This document shows positions 10,546 to 21,280 of a DNA stretch of 64,000 bases, one piece after another. Numbering within the stretch: position 1 is the stretch's first letter; every line of letters begins with the position of its first letter. The position numbers and the translations under genes are program-made. Source of the DNA: Sciurus carolinensis (lineage: Eukaryota > Chordata > Mammalia > Rodentia > Sciuridae); the NCBI RefSeq assembly GCF_902686445.1, contig NC_062220.1:98394143-98458142 (forward strand), read 5' to 3'. The notes under the pieces are model-generated. The model saw nothing but the letters and a program-made list of their open reading frames with translations. It ran no database searches and was not told the DNA's origin.

Positions 10546-11152
10546 CTAAGAAGATGGAAAGATCTCCCATGTTCTTGGATAGGCAGAATTAATATTGTCA
10601 AAATGACCATATTACCAAAGGTGCTATATAGATTCAATGCAATTCCAATTAAAATCCCAATGATGTTCCTAGAGAAAGCAATCATGAACTTCATCTGGAA
10701 GAATAAGAGACCCAGAATAGCCAAAGCAATCCTGAGCAGGAAGAGCAAAGCAGGAGGTATCACAATACCAGAACTTCAACTATACTGCAGAGCAATAGTA
10801 ACTAAAATGTTATGGTATTGGCACCAAAATAGACAGGTAGATCAATGGTACAGAATAGAAGACACAGAGACAAACCCACATAAATACAGTTATCTCATAC
10901 TAGACAATGCTGCCAAAAACATACAATGGAGAAAAGATAACTTCTCCAGCAAATGGTGCTGGCAAAACTGGAAATCCATATGTAGTAAAATGAAATTAAA
11001 CCTCTGTCTCTCACCCTGCACAAAACTCAACTCAAAATGGATCAAGGACTTAGGAATTAGACCTGAGACCCTGCAACAAATAGAAGAAAATGTAGGCCTG
11101 AATCTTCATCATGTTGGCTTATGACCAGACTTCCTTAACAAGACTCCTAAAG
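10546..11152 (+). pseudogene. L1 ORF2 fragment, inverted part of the twin-primed L1
   Basis: Reads from [16 protein letters not shown], through [16 protein letters not shown].., [18 protein letters not shown] and [20 protein letters not shown], to PDFLNKTP. This is the part of ORF2 after the reverse-transcriptase core and before the C-terminal Cys-rich region. It is almost fully open, with a stop at about 11124. It lacks the catalytic FADD motif and all of the endonuclease. Confidence 0.85.
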
Positions 11153-11166
11153 TGTTTTCAATTTTA
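11153..11166 (+). repeat. Right TSD of the twin-primed L1
   Basis: TGTTTTCAATTTTA, the second copy of the 14-bp target-site duplication. Confidence 0.9.
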
Positions 11167-12140
11167 AACATCATGAATTGAGTTCATGCTAAGAAAAATT
11201 CCTACATTTCTTCCCTCTAACCTTCCCTTCATCTCTTCTCTATTGTTTCTGATTAAATATTTGTATTTAGATAAGATTTAGTTAATTATACTTAAATACT
11301 TTTGTAGGATTATCCTTACACTAATCCTGCTTGAAAGTCACATGACATTTGAATTCTGTTCTGCAACAATAATTTGTATTTGCCTGAGGTAAGGAGTAGA
11401 ATTGGGGTGAGGCTATAGAGAGTTTGTGGTGGGAGGCTAAGTCTTGCAGGGCTGAGAGCAGTCTCTTCTGGGTTCAGGGTTTAGCTTCCTTCATAAGACC
11501 CAATCAGTTATCTATGCTAGGCCTACTCCATGTAGCCAAGAGTGAGCCCACTGCTATAGGAATGTCTCTGGCAAATCCTGCCAGCATCTTTGATCAAGGC
11601 TCTGGACCTGAATCTTTCTCCTTTAAAAGTATTTTTGTTGACTTTTTCAAGTGTCTTTTATTTCCTTTGTCATTGTGTTCCTACCTCCCTTAGAGTATTT
11701 TTCCATTGAAAATATTATTTTTAATTATTATTATACCATATCTTTATGAATCATAATATTTGATTAAATTTAGAGAACTTAGTGTTTGTAGAGACACTCT
11801 TGGAATTTTTAAAAAACAACATGTTATGTAAATCCCATATGGTTAAGGTGTTTAGTAATTATAATAATAAGAATTTGGAAAATGCTTCTATGTGAACATA
11901 TTATTATATTTTCTATAACTTAATATGCCCCTATGTGTATTAAAAAAAAAAAAAAAACTTGTGTTCTTCAGTAGCACAAATAATAATCCAAATTTAACAA
12001 CTTTACCCAAAAGAAAATAAAAATCACTTCTCACCATGCCTGAAATTAACATACATTTTGGCACAGTCTGCATTTATACATTTTATCTTAATTGAATAGC
12101 TACATCCATAAACAGCAAGCAGAAAATCAGAGAATACAAT
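11167..12140. other. Intron, no gene seen
   Basis: Unique-looking AT-rich sequence. One 89-codon frame at 11424-11693 has no recognisable family or start context, so I do not call it a gene. Confidence 0.4.
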
Positions 12141-12149
12141 ATTGTAAGA

Positions 12150-12320
12150 ATTTAACACAAATTTACTGGGACTTATTTCTGCTACTTACAGACTCTTCAT
12201 GGTGAGCAGATCAGCTCCCTGCTCTGGGCTTCACTTTCTACATTTGTAAAATGGGCATCAAAATACCCACCAAAAAATGTGAGAGTCAAAAAAGCAATGG
12301 ATAGAAAATGCTTATAAAAT
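12150..12320 (+). mobile_element. Probable MIR SINE
   Basis: The piece 'ctctgggcttcactttctacatttgtaaaatgggca' in shortened form fits the MIR core (…CTCAGTTTCCTCATCTGTAA..). It is old and incomplete, with about 150 bp recognisable. Confidence 0.5.
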
Positions 12321-13107
12321 TGTGTAGAAATATAAATTATGGTTGTGTTGGTTTTTAAAAATTATAGTTTGTACTCAAATAAAGAAAACCAGGCTTACAA
12401 AGCAAATGAATTCTTTTTTTTATGCAAAGACATATGCGTTTTCTTAGAGAACTTTGATGGGAATTTTTTTCCTCAGTATTGTCTGGGCAAGGAAAGTGCG
12501 GTGAGGAGCTGTACCACATGTGCAGCACCTCAATCTTAATTTCTTGTCTTGGACTTCAAACTTCAAAGTTATACATGGTCCCCCTATCCTTGTGTGGTTG
12601 CTAATTGGACCAATTTATATGACCTAGGAAAAACAGAACAACCACAGCATCAACAAACAAACAAAACAAAAGTGATAGAGAAAGATGTTTATGAGTACAA
12701 AAGAGTTGGTAGGATTGTGCTTTAATGTGCTTGTTCACTCCTGAAACTGGAGAATTTTTCAATTTTGCTTGAATTTTCTTGAATGAAATGATGTAACATT
12801 TGAATTACTTATTAAAGTTATAGTTCTTTAGGTCAGACATGTTTCAATATTTAAAAAACCCTAAGAATTAAACTATACCTCGATAAATTATTATTTATCA
12901 ACTTCCAAACAATGTAAGATATTTAGTGAAACATGACAAATTTTGTTGGGAATTTTCAAGTACATTTGCTATAGAAGTGATAGTTATCCTCAAAGCAGTA
13001 CATTTTTAGAGTTCATAACATATGATTCTTTTTATTTCCCAACACCTCTTAGAAATACAGTGTATAATAGGTATTGACTTCACTAAAATTTCCTAAAGCT
13101 AAAATGA

Positions 13108-13200
13108 GAGATTACACTCTATTTATGTATGATCTATCAAAATGTATAAATGCATTCTACTGTCATGTACAACTAATTAGAACAAATAAAAATGAAAAAT
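13108..13200 (+). repeat. Possible retroposon 3' end
   Basis: 'gcattctactgtcatgtac' followed by 'aactaattagaacaaataaa' and an A-rich tail looks like the end of a retroposed element. I recall similar text at many sites in squirrel genomes but cannot name the family. The tail is followed by a second A-rich block. Confidence 0.3.
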
Positions 13201-13339
13201 AAAAAAAGATTGAGGTACAATAAAAATGAATAATATAAAAAAATTTCCTAAAGCTAATGAATAATAAAACTGTGGTAATGTATTGAAGTTTGAAAATAAT
13301 GAGGTGATTTTGATTTTGATTGGAGCAGTTTTGGGATAT

Positions 13340-13540
13340 TGTATGAAGACTATATGCTTTGAATCTAGACTCTACCATTTGTGATCCTGGTAACTTTAGA
13401 CAAGCTGTTTAGACAAGCAACTGTAAGGCTCCATCCATCTGTGAGATGGAGATAGCATGTCTATTTTTCATAGTGGTTGTAAAAATTGTACCTATTGTAG
13501 TTCCTAAATAAGAGTAGGTGCTCAATAAATGGACTCTCGA
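13340..13540 (+). mobile_element. MIR SINE
   Basis: Ancient tRNA-derived MIR: 'gctttgaatctagactctaccattt', then 'tgtgagatggagatagcat', and 'gtaggtgctcaataaatg' at the end, in the order of the MIR consensus. Confidence 0.7.
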
Positions 13541-13549
13541 GTTATTTTC

Positions 13550-15340
13550 CTACATGGAGGTTCAGTCCTGAAAGGGTGACTTCATCGTTAGGTTGTCTGC
13601 CCATTCCCATAATATTTCCAATTACCTTCCAACCCCTTAACTTTCTTTATTCTTTTTTTTTCATAGTACTTATCTTTGTGTGTGAAGTTAGGTTTTGTTC
13701 TTATTAGTTTATTTATTATTCATATTCACTTTATAAACTCAAGATTTATTTATATGTTGAAGGGGGAATAAAAAACACTTAGTAAAACACAAATTAAAGA
13801 ATAAACATGCTCATTGGAATCCATTGAATATGTTTGAATTATAAAAGAAAAGGCAAGAACACTTTGAAAATTAAAACTAACCTTGGAGTTCTTGACAAAA
13901 ATAAATTCCAAATGACAATAGTGCAAATACCTGCAGATTTTTAGGGAAAATGTGATGACATGATTATTTTATTTTTTTAGCCATAGTGCTAAAGTTTTTT
14001 AAAAATTATTTTATTTTTTCTAATTCATATTCACTTTTAACATGTAAAATTCTATAAGACCAGGGACTGATTGTTACTGTACCCCTGAATCTACAATTTC
14101 TGGAATGTAGTTTTCATTAACTCAAATATCAATTGACAATGTGTAAATACATTTACATGTTTAAAACAACTAGATTCTGGGTTAGTTTGGTAAAATTACA
14201 AATAAATTTAGAGAAAATAAGGTATTATGTTTTCCCCCTTTACAAACTGATTTGTTGGTTGACTGAATTGACTGCTCAATTTAGTTTAATTAATTTAACT
14301 AGAATTGGATGAGTAAAGTCAGCGTCCAGTGACTGACATTTATACGTCTGACATTTGTTATTGATGCTTATTTGCTATTTCATCTGTTATTCTATAGAAA
14401 TTATATCATGATATAGTTCTACTTTGTTTTTTTTTTTTTTTTTTTTCACATTTGACCCATAAATGGAAGGAAAACCAGAGAGGGATAGAGGTGGGAAGGG
14501 AGGGAGATACTATGTAAGTGAAACTTACATAGACTTGTGAGAGTTCTCAAATTCTAAAACCTCTTTTGGGGTTCTAGTGACAGATTTCACAAGTGTGTGT
14601 GTGCACACAGACAATCCCAGTTTTTCAAGAAATAATGTTGTGTCTTTCTATTTCTTCATGTTGGTTATATTGTCATTTTGAGATGTGTTCATTCTTCTTT
14701 CACATTGCAGAGCAGGTAGATCATTGTAATTCATCTATATATAGCATTGGTGTGTCTGGATCTGTAATACTGAGTTGGTCTGTAAGCACCAAAAGTGCCA
14801 GAAAAATGTCAGCAAACGGGAAACATTCCAGTGAAATGTTAACAAAGTCCTTTTTTCCCCGAAAGGAGGAAAGATTGAAGTAAAAATAATGGTTTATTTT
14901 AATGTTGTAGGATGAAAGGTGACTTAAGTATACATGAATACCAATAAAGCAAGGGACTTTAGATTGGTATAATTATTTTGAAATATTATCTATGCATTTA
15001 TTTCTTTCAAATCACTCTCAGTTGGATTGGTGTGCATTTTCGGCTATTCTACTTCCTTCTAAGTCCAGACCAGGGGCAGTGTCCCAGGCTTCTTGCTCTC
15101 TACCCCTGCATTTAGTTTATGGTTCTATAACTTTATGGTAATACTCATTCCACTTCTAAAATCTGTGCCCATTCTCTTTTTCCCACCTCATAATTATAAT
15201 CATTCTGGCCTTTTTTCTTCTCTGCTGTTTCTGAAGAACTTTGACGACACTTAACGGTTTTCTTTTTAAGTTCAATTTTTATCAATATCTTGAGCAGTTT
15301 TAATTTCTTCACTGACAACCTCTCTAACATCTTCATTAAT
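13550..15340. other. Intron, no gene seen
   Basis: AT-rich sequence with a T-run at 14430-14446. The frames at 14593-14883 and 15145-15336 are short and low in complexity, and I find no splice-bounded conserved frame. Confidence 0.4.
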
Positions 15341-15344
15341 TGGT

Positions 15345-15470
15345 CTTAGGAATCAGAAATCCTGGGTTTGAATTTTCATTCTGTCATTCAGAGTAGCATT
15401 AGATAAGTTGTCTAAGTTGAATTTGTAAAATGGGGAAAATATCTCTTAAAAGTTATAGTTGTAAAACTGT
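15345..15470 (+). mobile_element. Probable MIR SINE
   Basis: 'ggaatcagaaatcctgggtt' and 'gttgaatttgtaaaatgggg' fit the MIR core. It is truncated where an old L1 end begins. Confidence 0.55.
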
Positions 15471-15479
15471 ATGGTTGTG

Positions 15480-16020
15480 AAGTGATGTGGATGGGAATGT
15501 AAATTAGCACAGTCATTATGGAAAGCAGTATGGATGTCTCTCAAAAAATTAAAAATGGAGCTTGATGTGGTTATGCATGCCTGTAATTCCAGTAGCTAAG
15601 GAGGCTGAGGCAGGATTCAAAGTTCAAATCCAGCATCAGCAACTTAATTAGGACCTGTCTCAAAATAAAAATTAAAAAGGACTGAGGAAGTGACTCAGTG
15701 GTTAAGTGCCCTGGGTTCAATCCCTGGTACATAAATAATTAAACAAACAAATAAATAAATAAATAAATTGAACTACCATATGATTAATCAGTACTACTAC
15801 TGGAGAGGAAATATCCAAAGAAGATGAAATCAGCATGTTGAAGAAATGGAAACAACCAAAATTTCCTCAAATGATGAATGGATAAAGAAAATATGGCATA
15901 TACACACAATGGAATATTATTTAATCATAAAAAACAAGAAAATCTTATCATTTCTGATATCATGGATGAAACTGGAGAAGATTATGCTAAGTGAAATAAG
16001 CTGGGCATGGAAATACAAAT
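15480..16020 (+). mobile_element. Old L1 3' part (left half), split by a SINE and an L1
   Basis: Plus-strand L1 ORF2 C-terminus: 'atggaaagcagtatgg', 'tgaatggataaagaaaatatggc', 'aatggaatattatttaat', 'gctaagtgaaataagc'. The text is cut at about 15557 by a B1-ID SINE and resumes at 15769. It is cut again at 16020 by the full-length minus-strand L1 and resumes at 22855. It is therefore older than both. Confidence 0.8.
15557..15768 (+). mobile_element. B1-ID dimeric SINE
   Basis: The left half is a diverged 7SL-derived B1 ('gcatgcctgtaattccagtagc', 'gaggctgaggcagga'). The right half is an ID unit ('gtgactcagtggttaag', then the B box GGTTCAATCCC), followed by an A-rich tail of AAAT repeats. The copy sits within an old L1 and is moderately diverged. 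Confidence 0.85.
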
Positions 16021-16034
16021 ACTGCATGGTTTTA
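16021..16034 (+). repeat. Left TSD of the full-length L1
   Basis: ACTGCATGGTTTTA, identical to 22841-22854. Confidence 0.92.
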
Positions 16035-16271
16035 TTTTTTTATTTTATTTATTTTTTTGCTTTCTATTTATTTATTTATTTTTTATTATTGTACACAAAT
16101 GGGATACATGTTGTTTCTCTGTTTGTACATGGCGTAAAGGCATACCATTTGTGTAATCATAAATTTACATAGGGTAATGTTTGATTCATTCTGTTATTTT
16201 TTTCCCTTCCCCCCACCCCTCCCATCCCTCTTTTCCCTCTATACAGTCCTTCCTTCCTCCATTCTTGCCCC

Positions 16272-16310
16272 CCTCCCTAAACCTAACTCTAACCCTAACA
16301 CTAACTCTTC
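16272..16310 (-). repeat. Telomere-like repeats in L1 3' UTR
   Basis: In L1 sense, four or five degenerate TTAGGG-type units (GTTAGTGTTAGGGTTAGAG, then TTAGGTTTAGGG) lie between the ORF2 stop and the G-rich tract. The young L1 at 50021-51437 has the same block at 50155-50193. Copies at 9472, 35587 and 52488 lack it. Confidence 0.8.
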
Positions 16311-16330
16311 CCACCCCCCATTATGTGTCC

Positions 16331-19300
16331 TCATCCACTTATTAGCGATATCATTCTTCCTTTGGTTTTTTGAGATTGGCTTATCTCACTTAGCATGATA
16401 TTCTCCAGTTTCATCCATTTCCCTGCAAATGCCATAATTTTATCATTCTTTATGGCTGAGTAATATTCCATTGTATGTATATACCACAGTTTCTTTATCC
16501 ATTCATCAATTGAAGGACATCTAGGTTGGTTCCACAATCTGGCTATTGTGAACTGAGCAGCTATGAACATTGATGTGGCTGTATCTCTGTAATATGCTGA
16601 TTTTAAGTCCTTTGGGTATAGGCCAAGGAGTGGGATAGCTGCTTCAAATGGTGGTTCCATTCCAAGTTTTCTAAGGAGTCTCCATACTGCTTTCCAGAGT
16701 GGCTGCACTAATTTGCAGCCCCACCAGCAATGTATGAGTGTACCTTTCTCCCCACATCCTCGCCAACACCTGTTGTTGCTTGTATTCTTGATAATCGCCA
16801 TTCTAATTGGGGTGAGATGGAATCTTAGGGTGGTTTTGATTTGCATTTCTCTTATTACTAGAGATGTTGAACATTTTTCCATATGTTTGTTGATTGCTTG
16901 TAGATCTTCTTCTGTGAAGTGTCTATCCATTTCCTTAGCCCATTTGTCGATTGGATTATTTGCATTCTTGGTGTAGAGTTTTTTGAGTTCTTTATAGATT
17001 CTGGAGATTAGCGCTTTATCTGAAGTATGAGTGGCAAAGATTTTCTCCCACTCTGTAGGCTCTTTCTTCGCATTGCTGATAGTTTCCTTTGCTGAGAGAA
17101 AGCTTTTTAGTTTGAATCTATCCCAGTTATTAATTCTTGCTTTTATTTCTTGTGCTATGGGAGTTCTGTTGAGGAAGTCTGGTCCTAAGCCGACATGTTG
17201 AAGCTCTGGACCTATTTTTTCTTCTATAAGATGCAAGGTCTCTGGTCTGATTCCGAGATCCTTAATCCATTTTGAGTTTAGTTTTGTGCATGGTGAGAGA
17301 TATGGGTTTAGTTTCATTCTGTTGCATATGGATTTCCAATTCTCCCAGCACCATTTGTTGAAGAGGCTATCTTTTCTCCATTGCATATTTTTGGCCCCTT
17401 TGTCTAGTATGAGAAAATTATATTTATTTGGGTTTGTGTCCGTGTCCTCTATTCTGTACCATTGATCCACCTTTCTATTTTGGTACCAATACCATGCCAT
17501 TTTTGTTACTATTGCTTTGTAGTAGAGTTGAAGATCTGGTATTGCGATACCCCCTACTTCACTCTTTCTGCCAAGGATTGCTTTAGCTATTCTGGGTTTT
17601 TTATTCTTCCAGATGAATTTCATAATTTCTTGCTCTATTTCTGTAAGGTACATCATTGGGATTTTAATTGGAATTGCATTGAATCTGTATAGCACTTTTG
17701 GTAGTATGGCCATTTTGACAATATTAATTCTGCCTATCCAAGAACATGGGAGATCTTTCCATCTTCTAAGGTTTTCTTTAATTTCTTTCTTTAGTGTTCT
17801 GTAGTTCTCATTGTAGAGGTCTTTCACCTCTTTTGTGAGATTGATTCCCAAATATTTTATTTTTTCTGAAGCTATTGTGAATGGGGTCGTTTTCCTAATT
17901 TTTCTTTCTGAAGATTCATCGCTTATGTATAAAAAGGCCTTAGATTTATGTGCATTGATCTTATATCCCACTACTTTACTGAATTCACTTATGAGATCTA
18001 AAAGTTTTCTGGTGGAATTTCCTGGTTCCTCTAAGTATACAATTATATCATCAGCAAATAGGGATAGTTTGAGTTCTTCTTTTCCTATTCGTATCCCTTT
18101 AATTTCTTTGGTCTGTCTAATTGCTCTGGCTAGAGTTTCAAGGACGATATTGAATAGAAGTGGTGAAAGAGGGCATCCCTGCCTTGTTCCAGTTTTTAGA
18201 GGGAATGCTTTCATTTTTCACCATTTAGAATAATATTAGCCATGGGTTTAGCGTAGATGGCCTTTACAATGTTAAGGAATGTTCCCACTATCCCTATTTT
18301 TTCTAGTGTTTTGAGCATGAAGGGGTGCTGTATTTTATCAAATGCTTTTTCTGCATCTATCAAAATAATCATGTGATTGGTGACTTTAAGTCTATTCATA
18401 TGGTGAATGACATTTATTGATTTCCTGATGTTGAACCAACCTTACATCCCTGGGATGAAACCCACTTGATCGTGGTGCACTATCTTTTTAATATGTTTTT
18501 GTATGCGATTTGCTAAAATTTTGTTGAGAATTTTTGCGTCGATGTTCATTAAGGATATTGGTCTGAAATTTTCTTTCCTCGATGTGTCTCTGTCTGGTTT
18601 AGGTATCAGGGTAATGTTGGCTTCATAGAATGAGTTTGGGAGGGTTCCCTCCTGTTCTATTTTATGGAATACTTTGAGAAGTATTGGAATGAGCTCTTCT
18701 TTAAAAGTTTTGTAGAACTCGGCTGAGAACCCATCTTGTCTTGGACTTTTCTTTGTTGGTAGGCTTTTGATGACTTCTTCTATTTCATTACTTGAAATTG
18801 GTCTATTTAAATTGTGTATGTCCTCCTCGTTCAGTTTAGGCAATTCATATGTCTCTAGAAAACTGTTGATGTCTTCGAAATTTTCTATTTTGTTGGAGTA
18901 TAGATTTTCAAAATAGCTTCTAATTATGTTTTGTATTTCAGTCGTGTCTGTTGTGATATTTCCTTGTTCATTCCGAATTTTAATGATTTGGGTTTCTCTC
19001 GTCTTCTCTTTGTTAGTGTGACTAAAGGTTTATCGATTTTGTTTATTTTTTCGAAGAACCAACTATTTATTTTGTCAATTTTTTGTATTGTTTCTAATGT
19101 TTCAATTTTGTTGATTTCAGCTCTGAGTTTAACTATTTCCTGTCTTCTACTACTTTTGGTGTTGGTCTGTTCTTCTTTTTCTAGGGCTTTGAGCTGTAGT
19201 GTTAGGTCGTTTATTTTTTGAGTTTTACTTCTTTTATTAAATGCGCTCTATGAAATAAATCTTCCTCTAAGTACTGCTTTCATAGTGTCCCAGAGATTTT

Positions 19301-20162
19301 GATATGATGTTTCTTTGTTCTCGTTTACCTCTAAGAATTTTTTAATTTCCTTCCTAATATCTTCTGTTATCCATTCATCATATAATAGCATATTGTTTAA
19401 TCTCCAGGTGTTGGAGTAGTTTCTGTTTTTTACTCTTTCATTAGTTTGTAACTTCAATCCATTATGATCTGATAGAATACAAGGTAGTGTCTCTATCTTC
19501 TTGTATTTGCTGACATTAGCTTTGTGGCATAATATATGGTCTATTTTAGAGACGGATTCATGTGCTGCTGAGAAGAAAGTGTATTCGCTCTTGGTTGGAT
19601 GGTATATTCTATAAATGTCTGTTAAGTCTAAATTATTGATTGTGTTATTGAGATCTGTGGTTTCTTTGTTCAATTTTTGTTTGGAAGATCTGTCCAGTGG
19701 TGAGAGAGGTGTGTTAAAATCACCAAGTATTATTGTGTTATGGTCTATTTGGTTTCTAAAATTGAGAAGGATTTGTTTAACATACATGGATGAGCCACTG
19801 TTTGGGGCATAGATGTTTATGATTGTTATATCTTGCTGATTTATGCTTCCCTTAAGCAGTATGAAATGTCCTTCCTTATCCCTTCTGACTAACATTGGCT
19901 TGAAGTCCACATTATCTGAAATGAGTATGGATACTCCAGCTTTTTTGCTGAGTCCATGTGCATGGTATGCTTTTCCCCATCCTTTCACCTTTAGTCTATG
20001 GGTATCTCTTTCTATGAGTTGAGTCTCTTGCAGGCAACATATTGTTGGATCTTTCTTTTTAATCCAATCTGTCAGTCTATGTCTTTTGATTGATGAATTC
20101 AGGCCATTAACATTCAGGGTTATTATTGAGATATGATTTGTATTCCCGGTCATTTGGTTCAT
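16331..20162 (-). pseudogene. L1 ORF2 (endonuclease and reverse transcriptase), four lesions
   Basis: Full-length ORF2, the enzyme of target-primed reverse transcription. The endonuclease frame (20162-19248, 304 codons) has NVNGLN (18-23), QET (45-47), NIYAPN (116-121), GDFN (147-150) and SDH (231-233). It ends at a TGG-to-TAG change near 19249. A base is missing near 19000 compared with the copy at 63300. The frame 18843-18442 holds the RT fingers ([19 protein letters not shown]) and ends at a stop where relatives have CAA. A second lost base near 18213 separates the next piece from the final 627-codon frame. That frame carries FADD (about 18047-18058, RT catalytic) and the C-terminal C-X3-C-X7-H-X4-C knuckle (near 16730-16780). 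Confidence 0.92.
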
Positions 20163-20225
20163 ATTTAAAATTTTATTTATTTATTTATTGACACATCTTC
20201 TTTCCTCCTTTATTTGACAGTTCCT

Positions 20226-21280
20226 TTAGGATAATTCCTCCCTTTGCTGATTTGCTTCTTTGTTTTTTATCTCTTCCTCATGAAATATTTTGCTGAGAAT
20301 GTTCTGTAATGCTGGCTTTCTTTTTGTAAATTCTTTTAGCTTTTGTTTATCATGGAATGATTTTATTTCATCGTCAAATTTGAAGGTAAGTTTTGCTGGG
20401 TATAAGATTCTTGGTTGGCATCCATTTTCTTTCAGAGCTTGAAAAATGTTGTTCCAGTCCCTTCTAGCTTTTAGGGTCTGGATTGAAAAATCTGCTGATA
20501 TCCGTATTGGTTTCCCCCTGAATGTAATTTGGTTCTTTTCTCTCACAGCCTTTAAAATTCTGTCTTTATTTTGTATGTTAGGTATTTTCATTATAATGTG
20601 CCTTGGTGTGGGTCTGTTGTAATTTTGTGTATTTGGAGTCCTATAAGCCTCTTGGACTTGATTTTCCATTTCATTCTTCAGATTTGGAAATTTTCTGATA
20701 TTGTTTCTTCAAATAGATTGTTCATTCCTTTGGTTTGTTTCTCTAAGCCTTGCTCAATCCCAATAATTCTCAAATTTGGCCTTTTCATGATATCCCATAG
20801 TTCTTGGAGATTCTGTTCATGATTTCTTACCATCTTCTCTGTTTGTTCAACTTTGTTTTCGAGGTTAAATATTTTGTCTTCAATATCTGAAGTTCTGTCT
20901 TCCAGGTGTTCTATCCTATTGGTTATGCTTTCTATGGAGTTCTTAATTTGGTTTATTGATTCCTTCATTTCAAGGATTTCTGTTTGGTTTTTTTTCAATA
21001 TCTCTAACTCTTTATTGAAATGATCTTTTGCTTCCTGAATTTGCTCTGGTAACTGTCGATTGGTGCGATCATTCAATGCCTGCATTTGCTCTTTCATCTC
21101 ATCATTCAATGCCTGCATTTGCTCTTTCATCTCATCGTTTGCTTCCCTGATCATTTTAATTATGTACACTCTGAACTCCCTTTCTGTCATTTCTTCTGCC
21201 ATGCTGTCGTTGGATTCTATTGATGTAACATCTAGATTTGTTTGGGGCATTTTCTTCCCTTGTTTTCTCATATTGTTCAT
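20226..21280 (-). pseudogene. L1 ORF1, single 1-bp frameshift
   Basis: The N-terminal frame (21280-20678, 200 codons) contains the coiled coil with two 11-residue units (EMKEQMQALND twice) and DIMKRPNLRIIGIEQG. The C-terminal frame (20669-20226, 147 codons) begins MENQVQEAYRTPN and holds the C-terminal domain. The two overlap in sequence but not in frame. At about 20686 this copy has CC where the related copy at 61690 has CCC, and one lost base explains the shift. The rest of the protein is intact, 352 codons in total. Confidence 0.92.

Larger units (their letters stand above)
9472..11152 (-). mobile_element. Twin-primed (5'-inverted) L1 insertion
   Basis: From left to right: a degenerate poly-T tail (9472-9510), L1 3' UTR and ORF2 C-terminus on the minus strand up to about 10545, then an ORF2 segment on the plus strand (10546-11152). 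A 14-bp identical duplication flanks the whole block. In L1 coordinates the inverted piece lies upstream of the sense piece, with about 400 bp lost between them. This is the arrangement made by twin priming. At 10541-10548 the two parts join with a few bases of possible microhomology. A solo LTR (10060-10423) later split the sense part. Confidence 0.92.
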
